A DNA stretch of 64,000 nt from Pigmentibacter sp. JX0631 (lineage in GTDB: Bacteria; Bdellovibrionota_B; Oligoflexia; Silvanigrellales; Silvanigrellaceae), in contig NZ_CP123622.1 in the NCBI RefSeq assembly GCF_029873255.1, positions 3,509,001 through 3,573,000 of the forward strand, read 5' to 3'. Shown piece after piece: positions 1 through 9,279 of this stretch. Within the stretch, counting starts at the first letter, position 1. Each line of letters opens with the position of its first letter. The notes under the pieces are model-generated. The model did no database searches. It had not been told where the DNA came from and saw only the letters and a program-made list of their open reading frames with translations. The position numbers and the translations under genes were made by a program.

Positions 1-701
1 ATCTCCCACCGGATCAGAATCTTAATTGCAAAGAATCTGACGAGAGTTTTACCATCAGCGCAGAAGAAGCTGCTGATATATTAGGAGTCAATCGCTCAAG
101 GCTGTCGCAACTTACTAGCAAAGGTATTTTTTCGTTTGAAAAAAGAAAAATAGATACAAGAAATAGATTATTCTACAAATTAAGTGATTTATTAAATCAT
201 CAAAGGAATCAATTTCAAAATTCACATAATTATTTACCAAAAAATCAACAAGAAAATATTCCTATAATAGAACAGACTAATAATAGTTTTGTTGAAACTA
301 AGATAACGCTTAGTGATAAACCAAAAATTAATTCTATAGTTCAAACCAAAAACAATAAATTAAAAACGGCAAAAGAATTGTTTGAAATTGAACAAAGTAG
401 CAATAAAAAAAATGAACTTTATAATTTAATATATAAAAAATATGAGGATTTATTAATTGTCAAAGAAAAAATCACTCAAGCTAAACATATAGAGACAAAA
501 GAAAAAATTTATTTTCAAAATAAGTTAGATCAAATTGAAAATAAAGTTCAAAATATATTAAAAAAATTATCTATATTAGAAGAAAATTTTAGCAAAAAAA
601 AGGAAGAAGAAAAATCTAAAAAAATTGTTCCAAGTAAAAAATCTAAAAATTGGAAAACAAGAAAAACAAAATTTTTACCTACATTAACCACGAGTCGCTA
701 A
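1..701 (+). CDS. HTH DNA-binding protein with C-terminal coiled coil (5' partial)
   Basis: The reading frame that ends at the TAA at 699-701 is open all the way to the left edge (first full codon at base 3), so the start lies outside the window. The visible N-terminal part reads like a MerR/excisionase-type winged helix-turn-helix: the stretch beginning SAEEAADILGVNRSRLSQL, then KGIFSFEKRK and a YKLSDLL segment typical of the wing. After an Asn/Gln-rich linker, the last ~100 residues are Lys/Glu/Leu-rich and look like a coiled coil, ending in a basic tail (KSKNWKTRKTK). A DNA-binding role is inferred from the HTH; the target is unknown. Internal methionines, such as the one at 378, are not the start because they would cut off the HTH. 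The 3' end overlaps the convergent gene by 18 bases. Confidence 0.7.
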   Translation, partial: LPPDQNLNCKESDESFTISAEEAADILGVNRSRLSQLTSKGIFSFEKRKIDTRNRLFYKLSDLLNHQRNQFQNSHNYLPKNQQENIPIIEQTNNSFVETKITLSDKPKINSIVQTKNNKLKTAKELFEIEQSSNKKNELYNLIYKKYEDLLIVKEKITQAKHIETKEKIYFQNKLDQIENKVQNILKKLSILEENFSKKKEEEKSKKIVPSKKSKNWKTRKTKFLPTLTTSR

Positions 702-1139
702 GTAAAGCTGAGTTCCCATTTGTCGTACAAGTTCTAATTGCTGATTCATTAACGAATAATAACCTTTTTGGTGAATAGAAATTTTTTCTAATAAAACTTT
801 TAATTCTATATCATGTGTAATAAAATTTATCTTATTGCACAGCTCATAACAATTGGCTGCCATAGATCTATCTGAAACAAATATTTCTTCAACAGTTTGT
901 CCAATATTTAACTTACCTAAATTTTGGAGATCAAGATTATATTCTTCTTTTAACATAAAAGTAATAAGAGTATCTTGAAATTGCGAAACAATTTGTTTTT
1001 GGGTAGTTATTAAATTTGTAATTTTTTCATACCCCCAAAGCCCAACCATATTTTTATGAATTCTAAGTTGTTGTAATATAGTACCATTCAATTCAACTAA
1101 AGAAGATAACCCACTAGATAGCTCATTGGTCACTTTCAT
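684..1139 (-). CDS. Bacterioferritin-like protein lacking ferroxidase ligands
   Basis: This 151-residue protein aligns by eye along its whole length with bacterioferritin (about 158 residues). The clearest matches are LQNLGKLNIGQTVEEIFVSD at 71-90 (family: [20 protein letters not shown]) and the C-terminal LVRQMGTQLYL. Bacterioferritins form 24-subunit iron-storage shells with a di-iron site made, in E. coli, by E18, E51, H54, E94, E127 and H130, and a haem ligand M52. In my ungapped or nearly ungapped alignment these are N18, V51, F54, A94, Q124, Y127 and S52 here, so neither centre can form. The fold is probably a four-helix bundle with another role: structural subunit, partner protein or sensor. 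A strong ribosome site (GGAGAGGAG) precedes the ATG. It sits downstream of fusA but is separated by a terminator, so it probably has its own promoter. Confidence 0.7.
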   Translation of the reverse strand: MKVTNELSSGLSSLVELNGTILQQLRIHKNMVGLWGYEKITNLITTQKQIVSQFQDTLITFMLKEEYNLDLQNLGKLNIGQTVEEIFVSDRSMAANCYELCNKINFITHDIELKVLLEKISIHQKGYYSLMNQQLELVRQMGTQLYLATRG

Positions 1140-1196
1140 AATTTCTCCTCTCCAAATTACAATCTGTTTACTTTTATATTTTAAGAAAAATAATAC

Positions 1197-1240
1197 AAAA
1201 AAACCACATGAGAAAAAGATTTTAACTCATGTGGTTTTTT
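1197..1240. terminator. Bidirectional rho-independent terminator
   Basis: A perfect 12-bp inverted repeat, AAACCACATGAG at 1201-1212 and CTCATGTGGTTT at 1226-1237, is flanked by A-runs on the left and T-runs on the right. It can therefore act in both directions. Its obvious job is to end the fusA transcript, which reads leftward. Confidence 0.85.
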
Positions 1241-1271
1241 CTAAATAGAAATGCGCGTAGAAAATTAATTA

Positions 1272-3374
1272 TTATTTGTTTTCTGCAGCACGCTTCGCTT
1301 TATATTTTGCTACCATGTCTTCTTGAACATTTCTTGGTACCGCTGCGTACTTAGCAAATTCCATAGAAAACTCGCCTTTACCTTGTGTACCTGAACGTAA
1401 ATCAGTTGAGAAACCAAACATTTCTGTTAAAGGAACTTCTGCTTCAATTTGACAATATCCACCATTTCCAGAGGATCCCATAATCACACCACGACGTTGA
1501 TTTATCAATCCCATCATAGTACCTTGGAATTCTTCAGGTCCTTCAATTCCAACTTTCATAATTGGCTCAAGAATAACAGGTTTAGCATTCATATAAGATT
1601 CACGGAAACCAGTCATAGCACAAGTTTTAAATGCCATTTCATTAGAGTCAACTGGGTGATGTAAACCGTCATTAACGATGAGTTTAACACCAACAACTTG
1701 AGCTCCAATTAAGAGACCATTTTTCATTTGCTCTACAAAACCTTTTTCACAAGCAGGGATAAATTGTCTTGGAATAGATCCACCAACTGTTTCATCAGCG
1801 AATTCATAAATTTTATCACCAGCGTCAACTAAAGGCTCCATAAAACCAACAATACGCGCAAACTGACCAGAACCACCAGATTGTTTTTTGTGCGTGTAGT
1901 TAATTTCGGCACGTTGAGTAAGGGCTTCACGGAAATTAACTTGCGGTTTACCAACGATTGTTTCACAGTTAAATTCACGTTTCATACGCTCAACATAAAT
2001 TTCAAGGTGAAGTTCACCCATACCAGCGATGATAGTTTCACCAGATTCTTCATCACGAGAAACTCTGAAAGTAGGGTCTTCTTTTGTAAATTTATTTAAA
2101 GCTTTTGAAAAGTTTGTTTGAGCTGCTTTATCTTTCGGCGCAATAGCTAAAGAAATAACCGCATTTGGCACATACATAGAAGCCATTGTTACGTTAATTT
2201 TTCCATCTGTAAATGTATCGCCAGAAGCGCAATCAACACCAAATAGGGCAACGATGTCGCCAGCAGATGCTTCTTCAATATCTTCCATTTCATCAGAATG
2301 TAGACGCACAATACGGGGTACTTTAACACGTTTTTCAGAAGCCATGTTAATTAACATGTCACCTTTTCTAACTGTACCTTGATAAACGCGCATGAAAGTT
2401 AATTGTCCATAACGAGTTTCATCCAATTTAAATGCTAGCATTACTAATGGTAAATCGGGATCGGATTTAAGTTGGTATGGAGCTTCATTATTTGATTGAT
2501 CAAGACCTTCGTTAGAAACTTCATTTGGGGCTGGTAAATAAGCTCCAACAGCATCGAGAAGATTTTGAACTCCCTTATTTTTGAATGCAGAACCGCAAAA
2601 TACTGGCGTAAATTGTAGACTAATAACAGCTTTACGCATAACTTTAGCAGCTTCTTCTGCTGATACGTATTCATCACCTAAGAATTTTTCTGCTAAAGCG
2701 TCGTCAAAGTCGGCAAGCGCACCAATAAGATCGGAACGACGAGTTTTTGCTTCTTCAATCATGTCTACAGGAATTTCTTCTTCTCTTACATTTTCACCAT
2801 TTGCACCATCAAAGTAGAAAGCTTTCATAGTTAAAAGATCTACTACGCCTTGAAAACGGTCTTCCGCTCCGATAGCCATTTGTGCCATCCAAGCGTTATG
2901 ATTTAATTTTTCACGTAATTGTTGACAAACACGATAAGGATTTGCACCTGCACGATCCATTTTATTTACAAAAGCAATACGTGGAACGCGATAACGGCGC
3001 ATTTGACGGTCAACAGTTATCGACTGAGATTGAACCCCAGCAACTGAGCAAAGCACCAAAATTGCACCATCAAGCACGCGTAAAGAACGCTCAACTTCAA
3101 CAGTGAAGTCAACGTGGCCAGGAGTGTCAATTAGGTTTACCCACAAGTCTTTCCACTGACAAAAAGTAGCAGCAGACTGAATTGTAATCCCTTTTTCACG
3201 TTCTAGATCCATACTATCCATTGTTGCACCAACGCCGGATTTTCCTTTAACTTCTTCAATCTTGTGGATTTTTCCAGTATAGAAAAGGATACGTTCAGAA
3301 AGTGTTGTCTTTCCTGAGTCAATATGGGCAGATATCCCAATATTTCTTACACGGGCGAGGTCTTTAATAGTCAT
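1272..3374 (-). CDS. fusA: Translation elongation factor G (mitochondrial/spd EF-G1-like)
   Basis: This 700-residue GTPase drives ribosomal translocation in the cytoplasm. The G-domain motifs are intact: AHIDSGKTT at 16-24, DTPGH at 83-87 and NKMD at 137-140. The length is normal for EF-G, and the C-terminal domains IV and V are present ([10 protein letters not shown], then [20 protein letters not shown]). The segment after the P-loop ([24 protein letters not shown]) is of the kind seen in mitochondrial EF-G1 and the spd group of bacterial EF-Gs rather than the common bacterial form. In spd lineages a second EF-G copy takes over ribosome recycling; none is visible here. The gene stands alone rather than in the usual rpsL-rpsG-fusA-tuf operon. 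A GGA about 7 bases upstream supports the ATG start. It lies 132 bases downstream of ddl on the same strand and ends at a strong terminator. Confidence 0.95.
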   Translation of the reverse strand: MTIKDLARVRNIGISAHIDSGKTTLSERILFYTGKIHKIEEVKGKSGVGATMDSMDLEREKGITIQSAATFCQWKDLWVNLIDTPGHVDFTVEVERSLRVLDGAILVLCSVAGVQSQSITVDRQMRRYRVPRIAFVNKMDRAGANPYRVCQQLREKLNHNAWMAQMAIGAEDRFQGVVDLLTMKAFYFDGANGENVREEEIPVDMIEEAKTRRSDLIGALADFDDALAEKFLGDEYVSAEEAAKVMRKAVISLQFTPVFCGSAFKNKGVQNLLDAVGAYLPAPNEVSNEGLDQSNNEAPYQLKSDPDLPLVMLAFKLDETRYGQLTFMRVYQGTVRKGDMLINMASEKRVKVPRIVRLHSDEMEDIEEASAGDIVALFGVDCASGDTFTDGKINVTMASMYVPNAVISLAIAPKDKAAQTNFSKALNKFTKEDPTFRVSRDEESGETIIAGMGELHLEIYVERMKREFNCETIVGKPQVNFREALTQRAEINYTHKKQSGGSGQFARIVGFMEPLVDAGDKIYEFADETVGGSIPRQFIPACEKGFVEQMKNGLLIGAQVVGVKLIVNDGLHHPVDSNEMAFKTCAMTGFRESYMNAKPVILEPIMKVGIEGPEEFQGTMMGLINQRRGVIMGSSGNGGYCQIEAEVPLTEMFGFSTDLRSGTQGKGEFSMEFAKYAAVPRNVQEDMVAKYKAKRAAENK

Positions 3375-3506
3375 GATTAATCCAACTCAACATAAAAATG
3401 GTTAAAATTTCAGTCCTAGCATGCGGACATTAAACAAGCCCTGTGTTATCTGATTTTTGATTGAATTTCAATAGCCATTTTAAAGGGAGTCTTTCAGCAG
3501 ATTTAT

Positions 3507-4712
3507 CTAAAGAGATGCTTTAATTCCATACTGACTTTTAATTGTTCTTTGTTTGCGAGAATAAGCTGCCTCTATAACTTCATCTATCCAAAGCTCACCT
3601 TTCACTCCTTCATATTCCCAAAGTTTTGGAAACATACTTATAGAGGTCAGACCTGGTATAGTATTGATTTCATTAAATATAAAAGTATTTGTTTTTTTAC
3701 AATTCCAAAAGTCTATTCTACAAAGACCTGAAATTCCCGTTATTACCGCAATAGTCTTTGCAAAATTTTTCAATTCTTGCATTTTCTCAGGAGTGAGACG
3801 AGCTGGTATAAATAATTCAGCTTTTGAGGTATTAGCATACTTTTCTTCATAGGAGTAAAAATCACTTGTTGCTATTTCTCCTGCAATTGTAATTTTTGGA
3901 TTACAAGAGTCCCCAAGAAATGCGCACTCAACTTCCGTTCCGGTCATAGGTTCCTCAACGAGAGCTTTTTGATCAAACGCAAGTGCTTCCTTTAAAAGAG
4001 TTTCTAATTCACTTCTATTTTTAGCTCTTCCCGTACCAACTGCAGAACCAAGGGAGTTCGGCTTTATAAAGCAAGGATAATTTATACTTTTCTCTATCCT
4101 AAGAATGGTTTCTTCAAGCTTTTTCTCAAAATGCTCTATTTCAATAAGTTCATATTTTGCAACTGGTACACCTGCAAGTTTTGCTAGGCGCTTCTGTATA
4201 TCTTTATCGATTCCTATTACGCTGGATCTGATATCACAGCCAACATAAGCCAAATCTGCTAATTCAAACAATCCTTGCAGCCGTCCATCTTCTCCATTTT
4301 GTCCATGCAACACTGGAAAGAAACATGAGGCATCTAAATTTAAAATTCTAATACTTTCTTTTTGCTCATTGGATTCATAAAAAAATTCTGTTTTATCATT
4401 TTTTATTTCGTCTTCTAAATAAGGTAACAAAATTGATTTTAAATTTTTCCTCCCAATAAATGCACTTGGTACACTTCCTTTTACTATAATAGCTAAATCA
4501 TCCGGAGTTATACTTGAAAAATCAGTTGATAAAAATGTGCCAGACAAACTACAATAACTTCCATTTTTATTAATCCCAACAGGGATAATCTTATATTTTA
4601 ATGGAATATTTTTTAGTATAAACACAGCTGAACGTAATGATATTTCATGCTCACTTGATCGTCCACCAAACATGACTGCTATTGTTTTTTCATTGCCTAT
4701 TTTTAAAGCCAT
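3507..4712 (-). CDS. ddl: D-alanine--D-alanine ligase
   Basis: This ATP-grasp enzyme joins two D-alanines for the peptidoglycan stem peptide in the cytoplasm. Evidence is the N-terminal VMFGGRSSEHEISLRSA, VLHGQNGEDGRLQG (family: HGxxGEDG), YPCFIKPNSLGSAVGTG in the ATP-binding lid region, and the metal/ATP motifs CRIDFW and FNEINTIPGLTS near the C-terminus. At 401 residues it is longer than the usual 300-370. The extra length sits mostly between the N-terminal domain and the HGxxGEDG motif (around residues 60-130), as in the longer VanA/Ddl-B type enzymes. The ribosome site GGGAG precedes the ATG. It is divergent from recA and upstream of fusA. Confidence 0.93.
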   Translation of the reverse strand: MALKIGNEKTIAVMFGGRSSEHEISLRSAVFILKNIPLKYKIIPVGINKNGSYCSLSGTFLSTDFSSITPDDLAIIVKGSVPSAFIGRKNLKSILLPYLEDEIKNDKTEFFYESNEQKESIRILNLDASCFFPVLHGQNGEDGRLQGLFELADLAYVGCDIRSSVIGIDKDIQKRLAKLAGVPVAKYELIEIEHFEKKLEETILRIEKSINYPCFIKPNSLGSAVGTGRAKNRSELETLLKEALAFDQKALVEEPMTGTEVECAFLGDSCNPKITIAGEIATSDFYSYEEKYANTSKAELFIPARLTPEKMQELKNFAKTIAVITGISGLCRIDFWNCKKTNTFIFNEINTIPGLTSISMFPKLWEYEGVKGELWIDEVIEAAYSRKQRTIKSQYGIKASL

Positions 4713-4812
4713 TTAATTTCTCCCGAACACAATTTTTATCCCAACGGAAAATATCCTGAGAACCCTTGAATTGAAACTAAACAAAGGATATGAAAAAATG
4801 GACAGTACAAAT

Positions 4813-4849
4813 GTATGGTATTCTTTCTACAAAAAAAGAATATACATAC
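4813..4849. promoter_or_regulatory. Interrupted inverted repeat in the recA-ddl intergenic region
   Basis: GTATG (4813-4817) plus TATTCTTT (4819-4826) is mirrored by AAAGAATA (4835-4842) plus CATAC (4845-4849), with one- or two-base interruptions. It lies about 80 bases upstream of recA in the divergent promoter region. It could be an operator or a transcript hairpin. It does not match the E. coli, Bacillus or Bdellovibrio LexA boxes that I know, so I do not call it an SOS box. Confidence 0.35.
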
Positions 4850-4929
4850 TTCAGAGGGTTGCACGTACACCAATTCCCAACATATATCTAAACATGTGCA
4901 ATTTACGTTTGCAATAAAAGGAGAAGCTC

Positions 4930-6090
4930 ATGTCCGCTAATGAATCAAATGCTAATAAATTTAAAGCTCTTGAAACGCTTTTTCACTCAGTTGAAAAACA
5001 ATTTGGCAAAGGCACTATTATGCGCCTTTCAGATGACGCCAAAATTGCACAAGAACTTCAAGTCATTCCTAGCGGCTCCGTCAGTCTAGATGTTGCTCTT
5101 GGCGTTGGAGGCTTACCTAAAGGTCGTATTATAGAAATTTACGGTACTGAATCGAGTGGGAAAACGACTCTCACGTTACATGCAATCGCTGAATGTCAAA
5201 AAAAAGGGGGTATTGCCGCTTTTATTGATGCAGAACATGCTCTTGATGTTAGTTATGCACGAAAAATCGGCGTTAATACATCGGATCTTCTTGTCTCACA
5301 ACCCGATCATGGCGAACAAGCTCTTGAAATTGTTGATATGCTTGTAAGAAGTGGGGCTGTGGATCTTATAGTTGTTGACTCCGTTGCTGCATTAACGCCT
5401 CGAGCAGAAATCGAAGGGGAAATGGGAGACAGCCATATGGGTCTACAAGCCCGCTTAATGAGCCAAGCTCTACGTAAATTAACTGGTAGTATATCTAAAA
5501 CAAATTGCATTGTTATTTTTATCAACCAAGTTCGTATGAAAATAGGTGTCATGTTTGGCAACCCAGAAACAACAACAGGAGGACAGGCTCTTAAATTCTA
5601 TTCCTCCGTCCGTTTAGAGGTAAGACGAGCTGCCGCCATAAAAAATGGAAATGATACAACTGGACATCGGACAAAAGTTAAAGTTGTGAAAAATAAAGTT
5701 GCAGCCCCTTTTAAAGAGGTTGAATTTGATATCATGTTTGGCCAAGGCATTAGTAAGGAAGGTGATCTACTTGATCTCGCTTCTTCACCTGAAGCCGAAA
5801 TCGTTCAAAAAAGTGGGACTTGGTTTACATACAATGGAGAACGCCTTGGCCAAGGAAGAGAAAATGCAAAAGAATATTTAAGAGAGCATCCCGAAACACT
5901 AGCAAAAATTGAAAATGCAGTCCGTTCCAGAGCAAATTTAATCAAAACAGCAAGCTCTGCAGAAAGCGACGCAGAGGACTCAACCGTCAAGTCGTTACCT
6001 GGAGCTGCTCAAGCTCTGCCAGCAAGTTCATCCCCACAACAGACTGCAAAGCCAGGGCGCAAAGGAGCTGCAGCTAGCGTAGAGCAATAG
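4930..6090 (+). CDS. recA: Recombinase RecA
   Basis: RecA forms filaments on single-stranded DNA, performs strand exchange in recombination repair and transformation, and triggers LexA self-cleavage. The 386-residue product has the family core: FGKGTIMRL, the Walker [10 protein letters not shown] at 72-80, Walker [13 protein letters not shown], loop L1 [47 protein letters not shown] spanning loop L2, and [17 protein letters not shown]. Walker A has Thr where most RecA proteins have Pro (GPESSGKTT). The C-terminus ends in an Ala/Ser/Pro-rich, partly basic tail rather than the strongly acidic tail of E. coli. A strong ribosome site (AAAGGAGAAGCTC) precedes the ATG. No recX follows; the next gene is convergent. 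Confidence 0.97.
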   Translation: MSANESNANKFKALETLFHSVEKQFGKGTIMRLSDDAKIAQELQVIPSGSVSLDVALGVGGLPKGRIIEIYGTESSGKTTLTLHAIAECQKKGGIAAFIDAEHALDVSYARKIGVNTSDLLVSQPDHGEQALEIVDMLVRSGAVDLIVVDSVAALTPRAEIEGEMGDSHMGLQARLMSQALRKLTGSISKTNCIVIFINQVRMKIGVMFGNPETTTGGQALKFYSSVRLEVRRAAAIKNGNDTTGHRTKVKVVKNKVAAPFKEVEFDIMFGQGISKEGDLLDLASSPEAEIVQKSGTWFTYNGERLGQGRENAKEYLREHPETLAKIENAVRSRANLIKTASSAESDAEDSTVKSLPGAAQALPASSSPQQTAKPGRKGAAASVEQ

Positions 6091-6112
6091 CTGCAGAAAA
6101 TTATTCGTTAAC

Positions 6113-6805
6113 TTAAAAATACATACCAATAGTAAAATTAGCAGAATACAAAGAATAACTACCTTCTCCACCGGAATACTTGTTCCCCTTACTATCTGTA
6201 GCATTTTGGTACACAATATAACCTCCTGAATAGAAAGCACTTGGACCGAAATAAATGCCAGTGCCCGAATCAAGAGCAATTTTAAAAAGAAAATGCAGCC
6301 CCATACCGTAATTTACATTGTGAATGATGTAAGGAGAGTATGTTTGCTGATAAGTGGGAGTATCAGTTGTTTGAAGCCAAGTATCGTAAAGAGAATAATA
6401 GATATAAGGATTTAAAAGAACCAATAACCAAGAAAAATTGAACTTATATCCCAAATCAATACCAACCATTAATGAATCGTATTGATGAGTATATGTTACT
6501 TGTCCATTAGTTGTACTTGGAGAATATGAAGCATTATCATATTTAACGCCAAGTCCTATAGAAGCATCTTTAGAGCTGCTAAAAGGAAATAAAACTTTTG
6601 CTACAGCTGAATATCCAATATATTGACTATTTTGAATTGTGATTACCGTATAGCCACCTGAAGCAAGAACATCAACAGAGTTTCCACTTGATCCAGAAAA
6701 ATCCTGAGATAAAGCATTAAAAGAAAAGAAAATCAAAACAACAGAAAATATAATATTAATCAAAATATATTTCCTTCTATAAAATGTTATAAGATCATAA
6801 TACAT
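6113..6805 (-). CDS. Putative outer-membrane beta-barrel protein
   Basis: A signal-peptide-like segment (basic RRK, then ILINIIFSVVLIFFSFNALS) is followed by about 200 residues of alternating aromatic/polar strands (IGLGVKYDNASYSPS, LMVGIDLGYKFNFSWLLVLL, YSANFTIGMYF). The protein ends on Phe, as outer-membrane barrels often do. I chose the ATG at 6805 (230 residues). A longer frame beginning with TTG at 6859 would overlap the upstream lipoprotein stop by 4 bases (TTGA), but it adds a second hydrophobic stretch and gives a poorer signal peptide. Neither start has a good ribosome site. It probably shares a transcript with the upstream RCC1-like lipoprotein. I do not recognise the family and give no transport function. 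Confidence 0.6.
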   Translation of the reverse strand: MYYDLITFYRRKYILINIIFSVVLIFFSFNALSQDFSGSSGNSVDVLASGGYTVITIQNSQYIGYSAVAKVLFPFSSSKDASIGLGVKYDNASYSPSTTNGQVTYTHQYDSLMVGIDLGYKFNFSWLLVLLNPYIYYSLYDTWLQTTDTPTYQQTYSPYIIHNVNYGMGLHFLFKIALDSGTGIYFGPSAFYSGGYIVYQNATDSKGNKYSGGEGSYSLYSANFTIGMYF

Positions 6806-6855
6806 AGATAAAACTCTACAAAAAAGAGTCAATAAAAATATGCTGAAAGCAAAAA

Positions 6856-8139
6856 TCAAGGATCATTTCTATTTAAAATTTTTATAGCGCTAGAAGACAT
6901 TGTTGTAGAATAAGAAATTCCTAAATAATGGCCGGAATTATTTTGTCCCCAGCAATACAAGTCATCATTAGAAAGTAAAACACAAGTTACGTTATCACCA
7001 CAAGCAATATCAACTACAGTTTCAGAAGCTGGTAAACCAACTACTTTTTGAGGTATAGTATATGAAGTTGTATTTCCATTTCCTAACTGCCCTGAATTAT
7101 TTTGTCCCCAGCAGTAAACACTTTTATTGTTATTTGTTACAGCACAAGCACGTTGAGCAGCGGTAATCATCATACTAACTCCAGAAATACTACTTACAGG
7201 AACAGGAGTAGCAGAAGCACTAGTTGTTCCGTTACCAAATTGTCCATAGGTATTTGTTGATCCAAAGCAATAAGCATTTTGATTATTATTTACAAAGCAA
7301 GAAAACTCTGCCCCTCCATCTCCTCCATCCCCACTAGCAACAAAAGCAGCATTAGCAGCAATAGTTGAAGGTGAACTTGAACCTGTTAATAATGTCCCCC
7401 AACATTTTAAGTCTTTATTACTTGTAATTGAACAGCTTGAAAAATCATTACAAGAAAATTCAACAACAGATGCGCCACCTAGGTTAGGAGATACTCCAGC
7501 TGCATTAAGGGTAGTCGTACCATCACCTAACTGCCCATTTGTATTTAGCCCCCAGCACTTTAAAGTTCCATCAGTAAAAATGGCGCAAGAATGTTGGTCT
7601 CCTGCATTAAATTTTTTAACAGTTTTACCACCTAAAGTACCTACGGCCACAGGAGATAATACATTTGCTGCTGCTGTTAAACCATTCCCTAATTTCCCGT
7701 TTGTTTGATCACCCCAACACTTAAATCCCGATTTAAAATAAGCACATGTGTGAAGTAAAACCGAAGTAACAGCAACTGCAAAATCACCTGAAGAAACACC
7801 AGATAGACCCAAATTAGTAGCTGTAACGGGAGTTTCCTGATTTACTAAGTTTCCTAATCCTAATTGCCCATTTGCATTGTTACCCCAGCATTTTATTTTA
7901 CCAGACTTCATAACAATACAGCTATCAATGTCTCCCATACTGATTAAACCGTATTCACCACCATTTGTTGTATAGCTGGGTACGTAGCCTATTTTTGTAG
8001 AATAAGAGACCAACTCATCAAGCGAATTAAAAGATCCTTCATTTATAGGTACTTTAGGATCAGGCAAATCGTATAAATCATTGCAAGCTGCGAAAAAAAG
8101 GCTTCCCATTAAAAAAATAATATTCAAAAAAAACTTCAT
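6856..8139 (-). CDS. RCC1-repeat (seven-bladed propeller) lipoprotein
   Basis: The N-terminus is a lipoprotein signal: MKFF, a hydrophobic stretch and the lipobox FAAC with Cys19. The +2 residue is Asn, so outer-membrane anchoring is plausible. After a ~40-residue linker come seven RCC1-like repeats, each ending in (K/Y)C(W/F)G followed by GQLGxG or a similar turn. All seven carry a second Cys 8-10 residues before the CWG cysteine (for example SCAIFTDGTLKCWG), so each blade is probably held by its own disulfide. Seven repeats fit the closed seven-bladed RCC1 propeller. Bacterial RCC1 proteins are usually surface or periplasmic interaction modules; the ligand is unknown. Its stop overlaps the TTG of the longest frame of the downstream barrel gene. 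The ribosome site is GGGTG. Confidence 0.8.
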   Translation of the reverse strand: MKFFLNIIFLMGSLFFAACNDLYDLPDPKVPINEGSFNSLDELVSYSTKIGYVPSYTTNGGEYGLISMGDIDSCIVMKSGKIKCWGNNANGQLGLGNLVNQETPVTATNLGLSGVSSGDFAVAVTSVLLHTCAYFKSGFKCWGDQTNGKLGNGLTAAANVLSPVAVGTLGGKTVKKFNAGDQHSCAIFTDGTLKCWGLNTNGQLGDGTTTLNAAGVSPNLGGASVVEFSCNDFSSCSITSNKDLKCWGTLLTGSSSPSTIAANAAFVASGDGGDGGAEFSCFVNNNQNAYCFGSTNTYGQFGNGTTSASATPVPVSSISGVSMMITAAQRACAVTNNNKSVYCWGQNNSGQLGNGNTTSYTIPQKVVGLPASETVVDIACGDNVTCVLLSNDDLYCWGQNNSGHYLGISYSTTMSSSAIKILNRNDP

Positions 8140-8264
8140 TATTCACCCTGTAAAATTATGTTGCTTTATTGATAATATTATTCAAAATTATTTAATTTAA
8201 AGTAAACTAATGTCAATTATGTGACAAAAAAATAAGATACAATTTAAAAAAAATGGGGTGAAAA

Positions 8265-8966
8265 ATGAAAAAATACATTGCTTTGTTTATTTTCACATTA
8301 ATAATAGATCTGACATCCCAAGCAAATGAATTTAACGATTTAAAAATATACACAGAAAATAATCCTCCTTATGTTCTAGTTAATGAAAAAAATGAGATTT
8401 CAGGATTAGTTGGGGAAAAAGTAGTAAAAGCATTAAAAAAATTAAAAATTGAAAACGAAGTAAAAATTGAAGTTGTTCCTTGGGCAAGGGCTTTAATAGA
8501 GGCAAAAAAACAAAAAAATGTAATGATATTTCCATTTGTAAAAACAAAAGAACGTTTAGGTATTTTTAATTTTGCAATTCTTGCTTATAAACAAACATTA
8601 AATTTTTATAAATTAAGAGATGCTAAAGGAATTGAAGTTCATAATTTAGAAGATGCAAAAAAATACACCACCTGTGTAGTACGAAATGATTACAGACATG
8701 AGCATTTACTACAAGCAAATTTTAGTAAAATTGAGGAAACAGCACAACAAACTCAAAATGTGCAAAAATTTTTAAATAAACGGTGTGAGTTAATCATTAT
8801 AGCAGAAGAAGGTCTTAAAGCAAAATTAAAGGAACTTTATAGCAATATGAGTATAGTTGAAAAAGTTCTTGAAGTACCAGAGTTTGATGGAAATATTTAC
8901 ATAGCCTTCAGTCCAGGAAGCGACTCATTTATAATTAATAAATTCAAAGAAGTAACTGAAAAGTAA
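8265..8966 (+). CDS. Periplasmic solute-binding protein, family 3
   Basis: A 20-residue signal peptide (MKKYIALFIFTLIIDLTSQA) precedes a small type II periplasmic binding fold: DLKIYTENNPPYVLVNEKNE, the inter-strand VVPWARALIEAKK and IFPFVKTKERLGIF. At 233 residues it is close to the minimum for SBP_bac_3 proteins. It has the same PW-x-RA and P-F-x-(K/R)-x-x-E-R signatures as the four-gene array at 13868-17053, so it is a fifth, detached member. No permease or ATPase is adjacent, which suggests it shares a transporter or feeds a receptor. The start has a GGGGTG ribosome site. It is divergent from the RCC1-like lipoprotein. Confidence 0.75.
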   Translation: MKKYIALFIFTLIIDLTSQANEFNDLKIYTENNPPYVLVNEKNEISGLVGEKVVKALKKLKIENEVKIEVVPWARALIEAKKQKNVMIFPFVKTKERLGIFNFAILAYKQTLNFYKLRDAKGIEVHNLEDAKKYTTCVVRNDYRHEHLLQANFSKIEETAQQTQNVQKFLNKRCELIIIAEEGLKAKLKELYSNMSIVEKVLEVPEFDGNIYIAFSPGSDSFIINKFKEVTEK

Positions 8967-9070
8967 CATATACTTTATTGTTTTGTAACACTTAAATTAA
9001 TATATTCCTATTTTTTTATTAATAATATCAAATAAATAAAGGAAATGTTGAACTATTTATTAAATTTATG

Positions 9071-9099
9071 TTGAATATTTAAGCATATTTGTTTAGTAT
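9071..9099 (+). promoter_or_regulatory. Candidate sigma-70 promoter for the small gene at 9127
   Basis: TTGAAT at 9071-9076 and TAGTAT at 9094-9099 are separated by exactly 17 bases. Each matches four or more positions of the -35/-10 consensus. The start codon follows 28 bases after the -10 box. In DNA this AT-rich such matches arise by chance, so the call rests mainly on its position. Confidence 0.4.
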
Positions 9100-9126
9100 A
9101 AGGAATCTTTTTTAAAGGAGAAGTTC

Positions 9127-9231
9127 ATGATTAAATATTATGTAGTACTTATTTTAACTTTAGTTGTTTTGTCAAACCATGATGAAATAAAAAATGAAAT
9201 CATTAGTTTTACTTCTGAGATTTCAAAATAA
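9127..9231 (+). CDS. Small hydrophobic protein, 34 residues
   Basis: An ATG with a strong ribosome site (AAAGGAG, 6 bases upstream, nearly identical to that of recA) opens a 34-codon frame. The product has a hydrophobic N-terminal helix (IKYYVVLILTLVVLS) and a charged C-terminal half (NHDEIKNEIISFTSEISK). A plausible promoter lies upstream and a good terminator follows 48 bases after the stop, so the unit looks like a separate ~210-nt transcript. It could be a single-span membrane microprotein, a type I toxin-like peptide or a leader peptide. There is no homology I can name. Confidence 0.5.
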   Translation: MIKYYVVLILTLVVLSNHDEIKNEIISFTSEISK

Positions 9232-9279
9232 ATTTTCAATAGTTTAGTAATACTAGAAGTAAAATATAAAATAAATTAG

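Noticed and set aside
2444-3106. Frames of 74-78 codons overlapping fusA on both strands
   Set aside because: fusA is clearly real and conserved; these are out-of-frame shadows.
4850-4929. Possible LexA box close to recA (TTACGTTTGCAA)
   Set aside because: It lacks the dyad symmetry of TTAC-N3-GTAA and of the other LexA boxes I know.
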